Shown: positions 53,562 to 61,859 of the stretch, piece by piece
Position numbering within the stretch: the first letter of the stretch is position 1
How the letters are laid out: each line of letters opens with the position of its first letter
Origin: Ruegeria sp. PrR005
Lineage (GTDB): Bacteria > Pseudomonadota > Alphaproteobacteria > Rhodobacterales > Rhodobacteraceae
Length of the DNA stretch: 64,000 nucleotides
Reading direction: 5' to 3'
Assembly (NCBI RefSeq): GCF_010500245.1
Contig: NZ_JAAGOX010000001.1
Coordinates: 142,794 to 206,793 of the forward strand
Made by a program: the position numbers and the translations under genes
The notes under the pieces: model-generated
Told to the model about the DNA's origin: nothing
What the model saw: the letters and a program-made list of their open reading frames with translations, nothing else
Database searches by the model: none

Positions 53562-54707
53562 TCAGGCGTCGTGAACGTAGTACTTGCCCTGCGTTCCCGC
53601 GGCCTCTTCCATCTTGGCGAAATTGTCCATGGAACCGGCAAGTTCGACCTTGAACTCGTCCCATTCGGACCGCTGGAATCCACCGGCCTCTTTCCATTCG
53701 CCAAGCTGATCGTCGCTGAGCGCGTGAAACTGAACACCGGCCTTGGCAAGCTCCGACATTGCATAGCTGCGGGCAGAAGGTACCTTGGACAGGTTTTGGT
53801 GCGCCGTCATCTCGGCCCCCCACATCACGCCTTCCTGAACGTCGGCGGGTAGTGAATTGAACCATTCAAGGTTGCACGAGTAAACTTGGCTGTCCGGCAC
53901 CGCCTGGGTAAATGTCACATGGCTCAGGATATCCTTGAAACCAAAGACGTAGAGCGCACCGACAGACGGGTCCAAAGCGTCCGCGACACCCTGCTTGATC
54001 GCCGAGGGGGTTTCACCCCAGGCAACCGGTGTCGGGTTGGCACCAACCATACGATAGTACTGTTGCAGCATCTTCGAGCCAGGCACACGGAACTTTACGC
54101 CCGCCATATCGCCCGGTGTCATCACGACATTGCCACCCTTGCGCACGGCAACCACACGCGGGTCGATGTTCACGTAGAACAACGCCTTGAATCCATTGGC
54201 CTCGACCTTGGGTTCGACTTCGGTTTTCCAGAATCCGGAATTCACGAGATTGGTGAAGCGTTGGTTGGACCCACATAGATACGGCATGTTGATCAGGTCG
54301 ACGGTCGACGCAAAAGGCGCAAAGTTCGACAGCGAATGCTGTGCCGCCTGGATGGTGCCACCCTGCACCTTTTGCACCAACGCGCCACCGGCACCCAGTT
54401 GCCCGCCCGGGGCCAGTTTGACGTAGACCTTGCCGTTGGTGGCGTTCTGGATGTTCTCCTTGAGGTCCAGTTGCATGATCGGATAGCTGCGCGAGGCACC
54501 CAGCACATAGGCAGTGGCCACGGTCATGATATGCTCTGCCGCTGCCTCCCGCTCTTTCTCCTCCTTGGCGGTCTGCGCAACGGCTTCGGTCGACCAAAGC
54601 AAACCGCCGGCCCCCGCAACCATGGCGGCGGTAAAGCCGCCCGTTGCACTCAACTTCAGAAAATTGCGGCGTTCGGCTGATTTCAAGCCGTCTTTGTCTT
54701 TCCTCAT
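53562..54707 (-). CDS. TRAP transporter solute-binding protein (DctP family)
   Basis: A 381-residue periplasmic binding protein. A Tat-type signal ERRNFLKLSATGGFTAAMV spans residues 12-30, followed by a hydrophobic stretch ending LWSTEAVAQ. The DctP fold shows in GAGGALVQKVQGGTIQAAQ, VPGSKMLQQYYRMVGANPTPVAWGETPSAIKQG and the ligand-contacting arginine in FRVPGSK. The N-terminal extension of about 20 residues between signal and fold is unusual. First structural gene of the importer after a small membrane protein gene. Confidence 0.88.
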   Translation of the reverse strand: MRKDKDGLKSAERRNFLKLSATGGFTAAMVAGAGGLLWSTEAVAQTAKEEKEREAAAEHIMTVATAYVLGASRSYPIMQLDLKENIQNATNGKVYVKLAPGGQLGAGGALVQKVQGGTIQAAQHSLSNFAPFASTVDLINMPYLCGSNQRFTNLVNSGFWKTEVEPKVEANGFKALFYVNIDPRVVAVRKGGNVVMTPGDMAGVKFRVPGSKMLQQYYRMVGANPTPVAWGETPSAIKQGVADALDPSVGALYVFGFKDILSHVTFTQAVPDSQVYSCNLEWFNSLPADVQEGVMWGAEMTAHQNLSKVPSARSYAMSELAKAGVQFHALSDDQLGEWKEAGGFQRSEWDEFKVELAGSMDNFAKMEEAAGTQGKYYVHDA

Positions 54708-54727
54708 TCTATCCTCCCTAGGATCAA

Positions 54728-54916
54728 TCAGCTGCCTTGGTTCTTGGTTTTCTGGTCAGCTTCTTTTTTGAGAATTGCGATGACGAACAAAATCGTCGCC
54801 GCAAACAGAACCAACATCTCTCCAACATCCCCGAGAAAAGCGCTGCTCGCGAAGGCCCCAAGGGCAACATTCGCGAAGAAGACCGCAAAGACGATGGCTG
54901 AGGCGACAAGGAACAT
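54728..54916 (-). CDS. Small two-helix membrane protein at the head of the DHPS operon
   Basis: A 62-residue protein with two hydrophobic helices: MFLVASAIVFAVFFANVALG, and MLVLFAATILFVIAIL, ending in a charged tail KKEADQKTKNQGS. The frame is open further upstream, but the LacI operator would then overlap the start. GGAG six bases before ATG 54916 supports this start. No homologue is recognised. As the first cistron behind the operators it should be induced with the transporter, and it may be a transporter accessory or leader protein. Confidence 0.6.
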   Translation of the reverse strand: MFLVASAIVFAVFFANVALGAFASSAFLGDVGEMLVLFAATILFVIAILKKEADQKTKNQGS

Positions 54917-54950
54917 GGGTAGCTCCGTAGTGAATCGGTTCCACTCCATT

Positions 54951-54985
54951 TGTAAGCGCTTACATCTCAAATGCAAGCGCTTACA
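54951..54985. promoter_or_regulatory. Twin LacI-type operators between the DHPS operon and lacI
   Basis: TGTAAGCGCTTACA at 54951-54964 is a perfect 14-bp palindrome and TGCAAGCGCTTACA at 54972-54985 differs at one position. Their centres are 21 bp apart, two helical turns, so two LacI-family dimers would sit on the same DNA face. The motif is the typical GC-centred operator of LacI/CcpA-like regulators. The site lies between the divergent promoters of the operon and of the regulator gene. Confidence 0.88.
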
Positions 54986-55048
54986 TCGACGGATGGTAAA
55001 TCCTTTGCGATGTGTTAAGAAGAAAGGAAACGACAGGTAGACGCAGAT

Positions 55049-56077
55049 ATGGGAAAAACCCGTTCAGCTCCGACACTTAATGATGTAGCAAATCACGCCG
55101 GGGTTTCGACCGCTACGGTGTCTCGATGCCTGAACACTCCCAACCAGGTGGTAGAGAAGACCCGCGTTCGCGTTATGCAAGCCGTCGAAGAACTGGGCTA
55201 CACGCCGAATTTCGCCGCGCGGGTGATGGCCGCTAAACGGTCATTTACAATCGGTGCCATCATCCCGACCATGGACAACGCCATTTTTGCGCGTGGCTTG
55301 CAAGCCTTTCAAAGCGAGCTGCGCCGGAGCGGCTATACTCTTCTTGTTTCAAGTTCCGAGTACAAACCGGACATCGAGAAAGAACAGATCCGCGCGTTGG
55401 TGGCACGGGGCGCGGACGGTCTGCTGCTGATCGGTCATGAGCGCGAAGACGAGATCTATGAATACTTGAAAAGGCATCAGGTTCCCGCACTTGTCGCGTG
55501 GTCCTATCTCCCCGACGCACGGCAAACGTCAGTCGGGTTTAACAATCGGGATGCCATGTTCGAACTGGCACAGAACGTCATTGACACCGGTCACAGGCGC
55601 ATTGCCATGATATCGGGAGTGACCGCCGGAAACGATCGAGCGCAAACACGGGTCCAGGGCGTCCGGGATGCCTTGCAAGCCAACGGCATCGACCCCTGCA
55701 AGATGAGGGTGATTGAAACCACCTACGAGATCGATAGCGGAGCAAATGCGTTTCGCGAACTCATGTCGCGGGATTTGCGCCCCACCGCCATCATTTGCGG
55801 GAACGACGTCTTGGCTGTCGGCGCCCTTCGCGAAGCCAGACGCACGGGGGTGGCCGTACCCGATGAGGTTTCGGTCACCGGTTTCGACGATATCGAACTG
55901 GCGGAAATCGCAAACCCTGCCCTGACGACCGTTCACGTTCCTCACCGCGAGATGGGCCGTAAGGCCGCGCAGGAGTTGATAGCCATGGTGAACGGCACAT
56001 CCAAGGGGGTCTCAACCTGCATCAAAACGCAGGTGGTACACAGGCAATCCTTGGCCCGCCCCCAAACCGATGCATAA
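55049..56077 (+). CDS. LacI-family transcriptional regulator of the DHPS operon
   Basis: A 342-residue LacI/GalR regulator. The N-terminal helix-turn-helix is APTLNDVANHAGVSTATVSRCLNT followed by the hinge helix NFAARVMAA, and the periplasmic-binding-protein-like core contains AIIPTMDNAIFARGLQAFQ and VTGFDDIELAEIANPALTTVHVP. It reads away from the operon, with two operators in between, so it most likely represses both in the absence of a sulfonate inducer. Confidence 0.92.
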   Translation: MGKTRSAPTLNDVANHAGVSTATVSRCLNTPNQVVEKTRVRVMQAVEELGYTPNFAARVMAAKRSFTIGAIIPTMDNAIFARGLQAFQSELRRSGYTLLVSSSEYKPDIEKEQIRALVARGADGLLLIGHEREDEIYEYLKRHQVPALVAWSYLPDARQTSVGFNNRDAMFELAQNVIDTGHRRIAMISGVTAGNDRAQTRVQGVRDALQANGIDPCKMRVIETTYEIDSGANAFRELMSRDLRPTAIICGNDVLAVGALREARRTGVAVPDEVSVTGFDDIELAEIANPALTTVHVPHREMGRKAAQELIAMVNGTSKGVSTCIKTQVVHRQSLARPQTDA

Positions 56078-56310
56078 ACGCGAGCCGGACATCAACCTTT
56101 GCAGGACCCCTGCCCGACGTCGCCGTGGTAAAGCCCGGCAAACGAGTTGTTGCGGCCCGAAGCGGCTTATGCGGTCTCGAGGTACTTTCACCAAGGCGGT
56201 ATGACCGGGGACAATTGCGACCGGCGGTTTGACTTTCCGCTCGGCTCAACGACCGCGCAAGAACGAACCCTTACCGGTTGCGCATGGCGCAACCATGATC
56301 AGGGGAGTTA
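56078..56310. other. Intergenic region between lacI and a convergent response regulator gene
   Basis: About 230 bp. It contains a GGTTGCGC-AT-GGCGCAACC hairpin near 56277-56294 without a T run, possibly a weak terminator. Nothing else was recognised. Confidence 0.4.
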
Positions 56311-57252
56311 TCAGCCGACTTTGGCCATCGAGTAGTAAACGGTCTCGGCGCTTTCCACAGCCTTGTCGATCAGGAACAATGCCTCCAGCTTGTTTACAGC
56401 TTTGAGGGGCACCGCCTCGCCGATCCGAAGGGACACTGTTCCGGTTTCGGGAAAGTCCTTGCTGTCAGCAGTAGCAAAAGTCGGCACCTGACCCACCAGT
56501 TTGCCGAAATCGAATGCCGCGTCGTTGTCCAGAACGACAAGAAAAACACCATTGCCCCAGTATGCGGCATAGTTTCTTGCACCTTGCGTTATCGCCATGA
56601 TGGCCTTGCCGGCAAGGGTCATGGCCCGCCGGAAATCGGCAGACGTTCCAGTCTCAAAGATCCGCTCCGCTTCATCGACCTTTACAGCCAGAACCGAACT
56701 GTTCAACGGATGCGCTGTCGAGATCTTGAACACGTAGTTCTCGAACTCCGGCAGGCCGAAACATCCGGGGATGCCATCGATGAAAATCGGATCGCCGAGA
56801 TCGAACTCGCGGTCACACTTGTCCTGGCCTTGGGCGTCCTCGATCGCTTCCATCGCAAGAATTGCCGACTTTCGCTCGGCCGCCAACCGGTAGGCATCAG
56901 ACAGCCGCTGGCGAAGATCGTCGAACTCAAAGGGCTTTGTCACATAGTCCGTCGCCCCGACCTCGAATGCGTTGTCGATGTATTGCTTTTGAACCATGGC
57001 AGTTACCATGATAATCGGGGTGAAGCGGTAGTCGGGAAGCTTGCGCACCTCCTGACACAGATCGATGCCATTCATCTGGGGCATCTGAACATCCAGAAGC
57101 AGACAGTCGAACGGCTTCGGCTCGCTGTTGAGTATCTGAAGCGCCGCACGGCCGTTTGCAGCCGTGACCACATCGTCATACCCGAAAGCGGCCAGTATCT
57201 GGGTAAGCAGTTCCAGGATGCTGGGCTCGTCGTCTACGGCAAGAATTCGCAT
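56311..57252 (-). CDS. Response regulator with a degenerate GGDEF-like output domain
   Basis: A 313-residue two-domain protein. The receiver domain has all active-site residues: Asp7-Asp8, phosphoacceptor Asp54 in LLLDVQMPQMNG, Thr84 and Lys106 in TDYVTKPFEF. A linker rich in charged residues (110-160) leads to a C-terminal domain resembling GGDEF: VLAVKVDEAE, then WGNGVFLVV at 232-240 where a diguanylate cyclase has GGDEF, and GTVSLRIGEAV at 271-281. The catalytic Asp-Glu are replaced by Gly-Val, so no cyclic-di-GMP synthesis is expected. It is a paralogue of the regulator at 61860-62993 and is adjacent to luxI. Output mechanism unknown. Confidence 0.82.
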   Translation of the reverse strand: MRILAVDDEPSILELLTQILAAFGYDDVVTAANGRAALQILNSEPKPFDCLLLDVQMPQMNGIDLCQEVRKLPDYRFTPIIMVTAMVQKQYIDNAFEVGATDYVTKPFEFDDLRQRLSDAYRLAAERKSAILAMEAIEDAQGQDKCDREFDLGDPIFIDGIPGCFGLPEFENYVFKISTAHPLNSSVLAVKVDEAERIFETGTSADFRRAMTLAGKAIMAITQGARNYAAYWGNGVFLVVLDNDAAFDFGKLVGQVPTFATADSKDFPETGTVSLRIGEAVPLKAVNKLEALFLIDKAVESAETVYYSMAKVG

Positions 57253-57487
57253 TTTGGTTCACCACAGTTATGGCATCGCTCAGGTTTCCGGGGCGATACG
57301 GACATGTATCAGGTTCCGCTCGAACAGCGGATCAACGTCATTTTTACCAATCTTTAGGGAAAAAGCGGCAAATTGATGACCTATGAGTGGCAGGTCCGTG
57401 CCTTTTCCTGAAGCCCCATGCTTTGGCGCCCGGAATGGGTAATCTCGGCAATACTTCGCCGCATTACCAAATGGACAACCCACAGGT

Positions 57488-58060
57488 TCAGCTTAGGTAG
57501 CCCCGGATGTTGAACAGAACAGGCTGGCTTGCAACACCGTCGATTGAGAATTTGGGGCCGACAGGGGTTGCGCCTGCCCCGATGCGACGCGCCCAACGGG
57601 ACCAGACCGCAGGTACGATGCCAAGAATCGACGTGGCTCCGTTCTGATAGGCCGTCCTTGCCATGCTTTCGAACAGCATGTGTTGAACCGACAGTCTGCG
57701 GGCTGCGGGCACCGTCTCGGCGATGAAAAACCGGGACGCTTCCCAGACATTTGATCTGACCGGGGCCTCAAAGAACAGGACGTCCGTTGGAATACTGTCA
57801 AGCAGACCTCTTTGCGCGTCTCTCAACATATAGGTGTATATTCCGCATTTCGCCGTTGTCGGGAGCAGGCGAACGCCGCCCACAATTTCGCCAAATTGAT
57901 GAAGGACGATCCACTGGCATGCCGGCGTGTCGTACTGATCATACTCCATTCCCTCGGCCTCGGACACATTCCAATGCAAGGAGTCGATAAAGATGGATTT
58001 TCGGGCTTCGAGATACTTCGCCAGGAGCGTTCCGTGTTCATGAATGTTGCGGAAGTTCAT
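57488..58060 (-). CDS. luxI: Acyl-homoserine-lactone synthase (LuxI family)
   Basis: A 190-residue autoinducer synthase. All key LuxI residues have the right spacing: Arg20, Phe24, Trp30, Asp41, Asp44, Arg64 in GGVRLLPT, and Glu107 with Arg110 in VWEASRFF. These bind S-adenosylmethionine and the acyl carrier. ATG 58060 (MNFRNIHEHG) gives the usual length; the frame is open 62 codons further to 58246, but that part looks unconserved, and no strong ribosome-binding site precedes either. No LuxR gene is adjacent; the neighbours are two-component proteins and a P450. Confidence 0.9.
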   Translation of the reverse strand: MNFRNIHEHGTLLAKYLEARKSIFIDSLHWNVSEAEGMEYDQYDTPACQWIVLHQFGEIVGGVRLLPTTAKCGIYTYMLRDAQRGLLDSIPTDVLFFEAPVRSNVWEASRFFIAETVPAARRLSVQHMLFESMARTAYQNGATSILGIVPAVWSRWARRIGAGATPVGPKFSIDGVASQPVLFNIRGYLS

Positions 58061-58732
58061 GACACTTGAATGAACATTGCCGAGCGGAGACTGTTTTTGA
58101 TGTAACCCGCGAGCAGGCAATCGAAACCTGTGTCGCACCCTTGTGTTGGGTGCGGCATCCGTGGGGGCACGTCCGATGGCTGGCTCCAACTCCGGAAACA
58201 CTGCCGAAGCCGGGCTGGCGCCCGCTAGCCTGAAGGTCTGGTCCATGTCCTGCTCTGTCTTTTTGCCACACTTTTGACAAGAACATTCAAGTGAAGTCTA
58301 TACCTAAGTGAAAGTCCTGTGCACCTAGAAAAGTAGTGTGGCCAATTCGCAAGAAACCTGTGCGGGAATGGCAATGCAGTGTACGGGCGGCGCCTGTGCC
58401 CCCCTTTGGCGTTGTTCGCGATCCGGGACAAATGCTGTGCAACCAGAACCGGCGCGAGTCTCTGAAACCCACGCAGCTTTCGGTGAAAGAGCCGACAGGA
58501 CAGAGACAATGGTTCAATCCGCATCGCGTTTCGTTTGCAAGGGCTCGACCACCACCCCCCTCGCGTTCGCGCACCGAATTGGATGTGACGTCTACGTGAT
58601 CCAATCCCGTTGGGGTAATACGACCTGGCTGCCTGGCGCTGCACCAGTCAAACTGTGAACGTATTTCCGGCCCACTGCTTCCTCAATCCGCGGCTATCTA
58701 GGAGCTGATGCCCCAAATGCCCAGTGGACAGA
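58061..58732. other. Long intergenic region between luxI and the histidine kinase
   Basis: About 670 bp between divergent genes. It holds a CGCACCC-N7-GGGTGCG inverted repeat at 58134-58154, about 75 bp upstream of luxI, and two direct copies of AAACCTGTG at 58124-58132 and 58354-58362. Neither forms a convincing lux box. Several short open frames are present on both strands but none looks like a protein. It should contain both promoters. Confidence 0.5.
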
Positions 58733-60121
58733 ATGACGGCGATTGAAGCGAAACAGTTTGGTCAGGTTTCCGAGAAATCGGTCGATCGGATGCTGCAAAA
58801 CATGAAGGACTACACTGCCATGAGCATCGAGCTCATTTGGCAGCGACAGGCCATCTTGTTGTCGGCAACCATACTCACCGGATACTTCTTCGACTTTTTC
58901 AACGCGCTGCTGTTTTACTCTTGCATCCTGATTTGCGAAGGTCAGGATCTCATTCTCGCCAAACGTGTGGCCCGCCTGCAGCCGCATCAGCGCAAGGCGA
59001 TTGTCGAATCTCTGGCCTGGATACTGCTGAACACGGTGCTGCATTCGACCGCGATTTGTCTCTACGCCATCTCGGTCGCACTCAAACAGCCATCAGGGGG
59101 GCATTTCACCCCTCTGTTCTTCCTGTTTGCAGCCGCCCTGTTTGCGGCAATGAACAACCATCAGATCGTATGGGCGATGATCCTTCGCCTGACCATGTAC
59201 GGCATCTCGTTCATGGTGATTGTCGTCAAGGACATCTGGATCGAACGGCCCGACCTGTCCTCGGAGCTTTGGCTGCATTTCTTTACTGTTGTTTTTGTCA
59301 TGTATTTCCTGATCGACTGTTCGTTTGTCTTTCTCAGGCTTTACAGAACAAACCTGGCGCAGCTGGAAAAACTAAGGGAAGAGCATGAACGTACAAAGGC
59401 CGCGTACATCGCCAAGTCGCAGTTCGTGTCCACCGTCAGCCACGAGCTTCGCACGCCCCTGACATCGATCAAAGGGTCGTTGGACCTGATCAACTCGGGC
59501 GCCATTGGCGAAGTGCCCGAAAAAATGCAGAGCCTTGTCGACATGGCCAGCAAGAACAGTCAACGTTTGGCCACCCTGATCAACGACATCCTTGACATTC
59601 AAAAGATGGAAGCGGGCGAAATGGTCTACAGGATCAGGACCGTGGACGTTTGTGCAATCGTAGAAGAGGCAGTTGCAAGCAATCTGGGTTATGCCAGCGC
59701 GCATAACGTCACGATCGATCAGGACTGCCCAAAGGAGTTGAATCTGTACATCTCCGCCGATGCATCGCGATTGATACAAGTTCTTTCAAACATGATCTCC
59801 AACGCGGCAAAGTTCTCCTTCGAAGGCAGCACAGTCACCGTTGGCTGCCGCCGGATCGGCAACCGGGTTCGCATCTATGTTAAAGACCGCGGTATCGGCA
59901 TTCCGCCTGGAAGCCGGGACAAGGTGTTCGATCGCTTCTCGCAGATCGATTCTTCAGACGAACGGCATGCGGGCGGAACGGGGCTGGGCATGAACATCTC
60001 GAAGGAGATCGTGGAACACTTTGGCGGCATAATCGACTACGAGAGCGAGCTTGGGGCGGGATCGGTGTTTTATGTCGAATTTCCAGAGATCCACAAAGAG
60101 GCTGCTGCCAATACTGTATAG
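58733..60121 (+). CDS. Membrane sensor histidine kinase
   Basis: A 462-residue kinase. Residues 35-205 contain about five or six membrane helices (for example AILLSATILTGYFFDFFNAL and LWLHFFTVVFVMYFLIDC) and form an integral-membrane sensor that matches none of the families I know by eye. A short coiled coil (LEKLREEHERTKAAYIAKSQ) leads to the HisKA domain with His237 in STVSHELRTPLTSIKGS, then the HATPase domain with N box NMISNAAKFS, DRGIGIPPG and GGTGLGMNIS. It sits divergent from luxI and presumably phosphorylates one or both of the nearby response regulators. ATG 58733 is used; GTG 58724 is possible. Confidence 0.88.
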   Translation: MTAIEAKQFGQVSEKSVDRMLQNMKDYTAMSIELIWQRQAILLSATILTGYFFDFFNALLFYSCILICEGQDLILAKRVARLQPHQRKAIVESLAWILLNTVLHSTAICLYAISVALKQPSGGHFTPLFFLFAAALFAAMNNHQIVWAMILRLTMYGISFMVIVVKDIWIERPDLSSELWLHFFTVVFVMYFLIDCSFVFLRLYRTNLAQLEKLREEHERTKAAYIAKSQFVSTVSHELRTPLTSIKGSLDLINSGAIGEVPEKMQSLVDMASKNSQRLATLINDILDIQKMEAGEMVYRIRTVDVCAIVEEAVASNLGYASAHNVTIDQDCPKELNLYISADASRLIQVLSNMISNAAKFSFEGSTVTVGCRRIGNRVRIYVKDRGIGIPPGSRDKVFDRFSQIDSSDERHAGGTGLGMNISKEIVEHFGGIIDYESELGAGSVFYVEFPEIHKEAAANTV

Positions 60122-60465
60122 GACTGTTCATCCGACAGTATGGATTAAACGGCCTGCCGGGCGCCCGGTTTGATCTGGGATGTCAAGACACGTCACCGGC
60201 TGGAGTGTTGTAGAACCGACTCAACCAGAACGACCAAGCGTAACGAACAGATTCCATTGTTTATCTTCTAGCTGCTCGCAGGTTAATGTCTCGACAAGGG
60301 TCAAGTAGCCCCTGTCTTTTCGCGGTCTTGCTTGCTGTGGTTTACCGTTAACACTTGCCGCAAATCCAAAAACTGAAACTTGGTTCCTGGCTTTCCGCCC
60401 GCCCCCTAGGGTAATCGCGCGCAAAGGCAGGTTCGCCTTGAGCAGATGCAGTGGGAACGGTGGAA
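60122..60465. other. Intergenic region between the histidine kinase and the P450 gene
   Basis: About 340 bp without a recognisable gene, terminator or RNA. The GTG at 60451 could be an alternative start of the P450 gene. Confidence 0.45.
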
Positions 60466-61800
60466 ATGAAAGACATCAGCATTGCGCCAGTTTCAGCAAG
60501 ACTGGCAGAAAGGCCAGTCGGCCTGCTTGATTTTGCACGATCGGCCGGCCGGAACATGTTGGAGGTGATACCCGCCGAAACCCTGCGGCAAACCTATGTT
60601 CGTGGCCCTTTGAACATTCACTACATCTGCGATCCGGAGATGGTGACCGAGCTTCTGGTCGGAAAGGGTCGGTCCTTTCCAAAGGCTAAGTTCACCAAAG
60701 ACATTATCGGTTCGGCCGTCGGAAACGGCCTGATACTGTCCGAGGGTCAGAAGTGGCGCCAACAAAGGCGTCGCTACTCACCGCTGTTTTCCGCCCGCAA
60801 CCTTCCCACACTTTCGGAACACTTCGCCGAAACCGGGATCGAGGTCGCTGACTCGCTGGCCGAAAACCCGGGGCCCGTCGATTTTGCTCAGGTCGCGCCG
60901 GCATCCACCCTGACCAATGTTTCAAGGGTCATATTCTCGGGCAATGAAGAGGTCAGCGCGGAACAGATCCGCACGGGCCTGATTGCGTATTTCGAGTACA
61001 TTTCCGACATCTCCCTGTTCGACCTCATGGGATTACCAAAATGGTTGCCCCGAAAGAAATGGCTCCGCAGCAAGGCCCCGGTCACGACAATGCGGGACCT
61101 GGCGCGGAACGTGATCGACCATCGCCGATCTGAAAACCGCGAAACACCGAGTGATTTTCTGGACTTCATGATCGAGGCCCTGAAAACCGACTTCGAGGAT
61201 GCCGAAACCACGGTGGACAACCTGCTCACCTTTGTCGTCGCCGGACACGAAACCTCGGCGAATGTCTTGGTTTGGGGGTATTATCTTCTTGCCCTGCACC
61301 CAGAGATGCAGCGCAGAATTCGCAACGAAATCCTGTCCATTCGAAAGACAGGAAAGATCCGCTTCGAAGACCTTGAACACATGCCTTTTCTGAGAGCGCA
61401 TATCAAGGAAACCTTGCGCCTGTATCCCTCGGCGGCCATGTTTGCCAGAGATGCGTCCGAAGATATCGAGATAAAGGGGATCTCGATCAAGAAAAACGAT
61501 GCGTTGTTCTTTCCGGTCTATTCGCTGCATCGCAACGGAGTCCTGTGGCCCGAGCCGGATCACTATCGCCCCGAACGGTTCCTTGGGGCGCCAATTCCGC
61601 GTGGGCAATACATCCCCTTTGGCGACGGGCCACGAATTTGTATCGGCGCGCAATACGCCGAGACAGAGATAATGATCTTGATGGCATCGCTATTGCGACG
61701 GGTAAAATTGTCTTTGTCCGACAAACCTTTGCCCGAGCCGGTACTGACCTTTACGATGCGGACCAGCGGACCGATGGTCCTGACCGTGAGTCTCGTCTAG
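60466..61800 (+). CDS. Cytochrome P450
   Basis: A 444-residue soluble-looking P450. The heme-thiolate cysteine is residue 392 in PFGDGPRICIGAQ, the I-helix oxygen-activation motif is VAGHETSANV at 258-267, and ExxR is KETLR with Glu315 and Arg318. The protein has an unstructured N terminus with no membrane anchor. The substrate family is not obvious. It needs a ferredoxin partner, none of which is in the window. Its place between a histidine kinase and a response regulator, one gene from luxI, suggests it acts on a signal or secondary metabolite under that control; this is inference. Confidence 0.92.
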   Translation: MKDISIAPVSARLAERPVGLLDFARSAGRNMLEVIPAETLRQTYVRGPLNIHYICDPEMVTELLVGKGRSFPKAKFTKDIIGSAVGNGLILSEGQKWRQQRRRYSPLFSARNLPTLSEHFAETGIEVADSLAENPGPVDFAQVAPASTLTNVSRVIFSGNEEVSAEQIRTGLIAYFEYISDISLFDLMGLPKWLPRKKWLRSKAPVTTMRDLARNVIDHRRSENRETPSDFLDFMIEALKTDFEDAETTVDNLLTFVVAGHETSANVLVWGYYLLALHPEMQRRIRNEILSIRKTGKIRFEDLEHMPFLRAHIKETLRLYPSAAMFARDASEDIEIKGISIKKNDALFFPVYSLHRNGVLWPEPDHYRPERFLGAPIPRGQYIPFGDGPRICIGAQYAETEIMILMASLLRRVKLSLSDKPLPEPVLTFTMRTSGPMVLTVSLV

Positions 61801-61859
61801 GCTTGTAACCGCCTGCTCAGTGGCCTTGGCCCTGCGTTGGCGCGTCAAAAGGCTTGAAC

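Noticed and set aside
56277..56294. Hairpin as terminator between lacI and the response regulator gene
   Set aside because: No T tract on either strand, so it is only noted in the intergenic entry.
58124..58154. Possible lux box upstream of luxI
   Set aside because: Only a single ACCTGT half-site is present; the inverted repeat does not match the 20-bp lux box pattern.
58061..58246. 62-codon N-terminal extension of luxI
   Set aside because: The sequence is unlike LuxI proteins, and the family's fold begins at MNFRNIHEHG; kept only as an alternative start.
58336..58658. Short open frames between luxI and the kinase
   Set aside because: Translations are rich in Arg, Pro and Cys with no hydrophobic core or ribosome-binding site.
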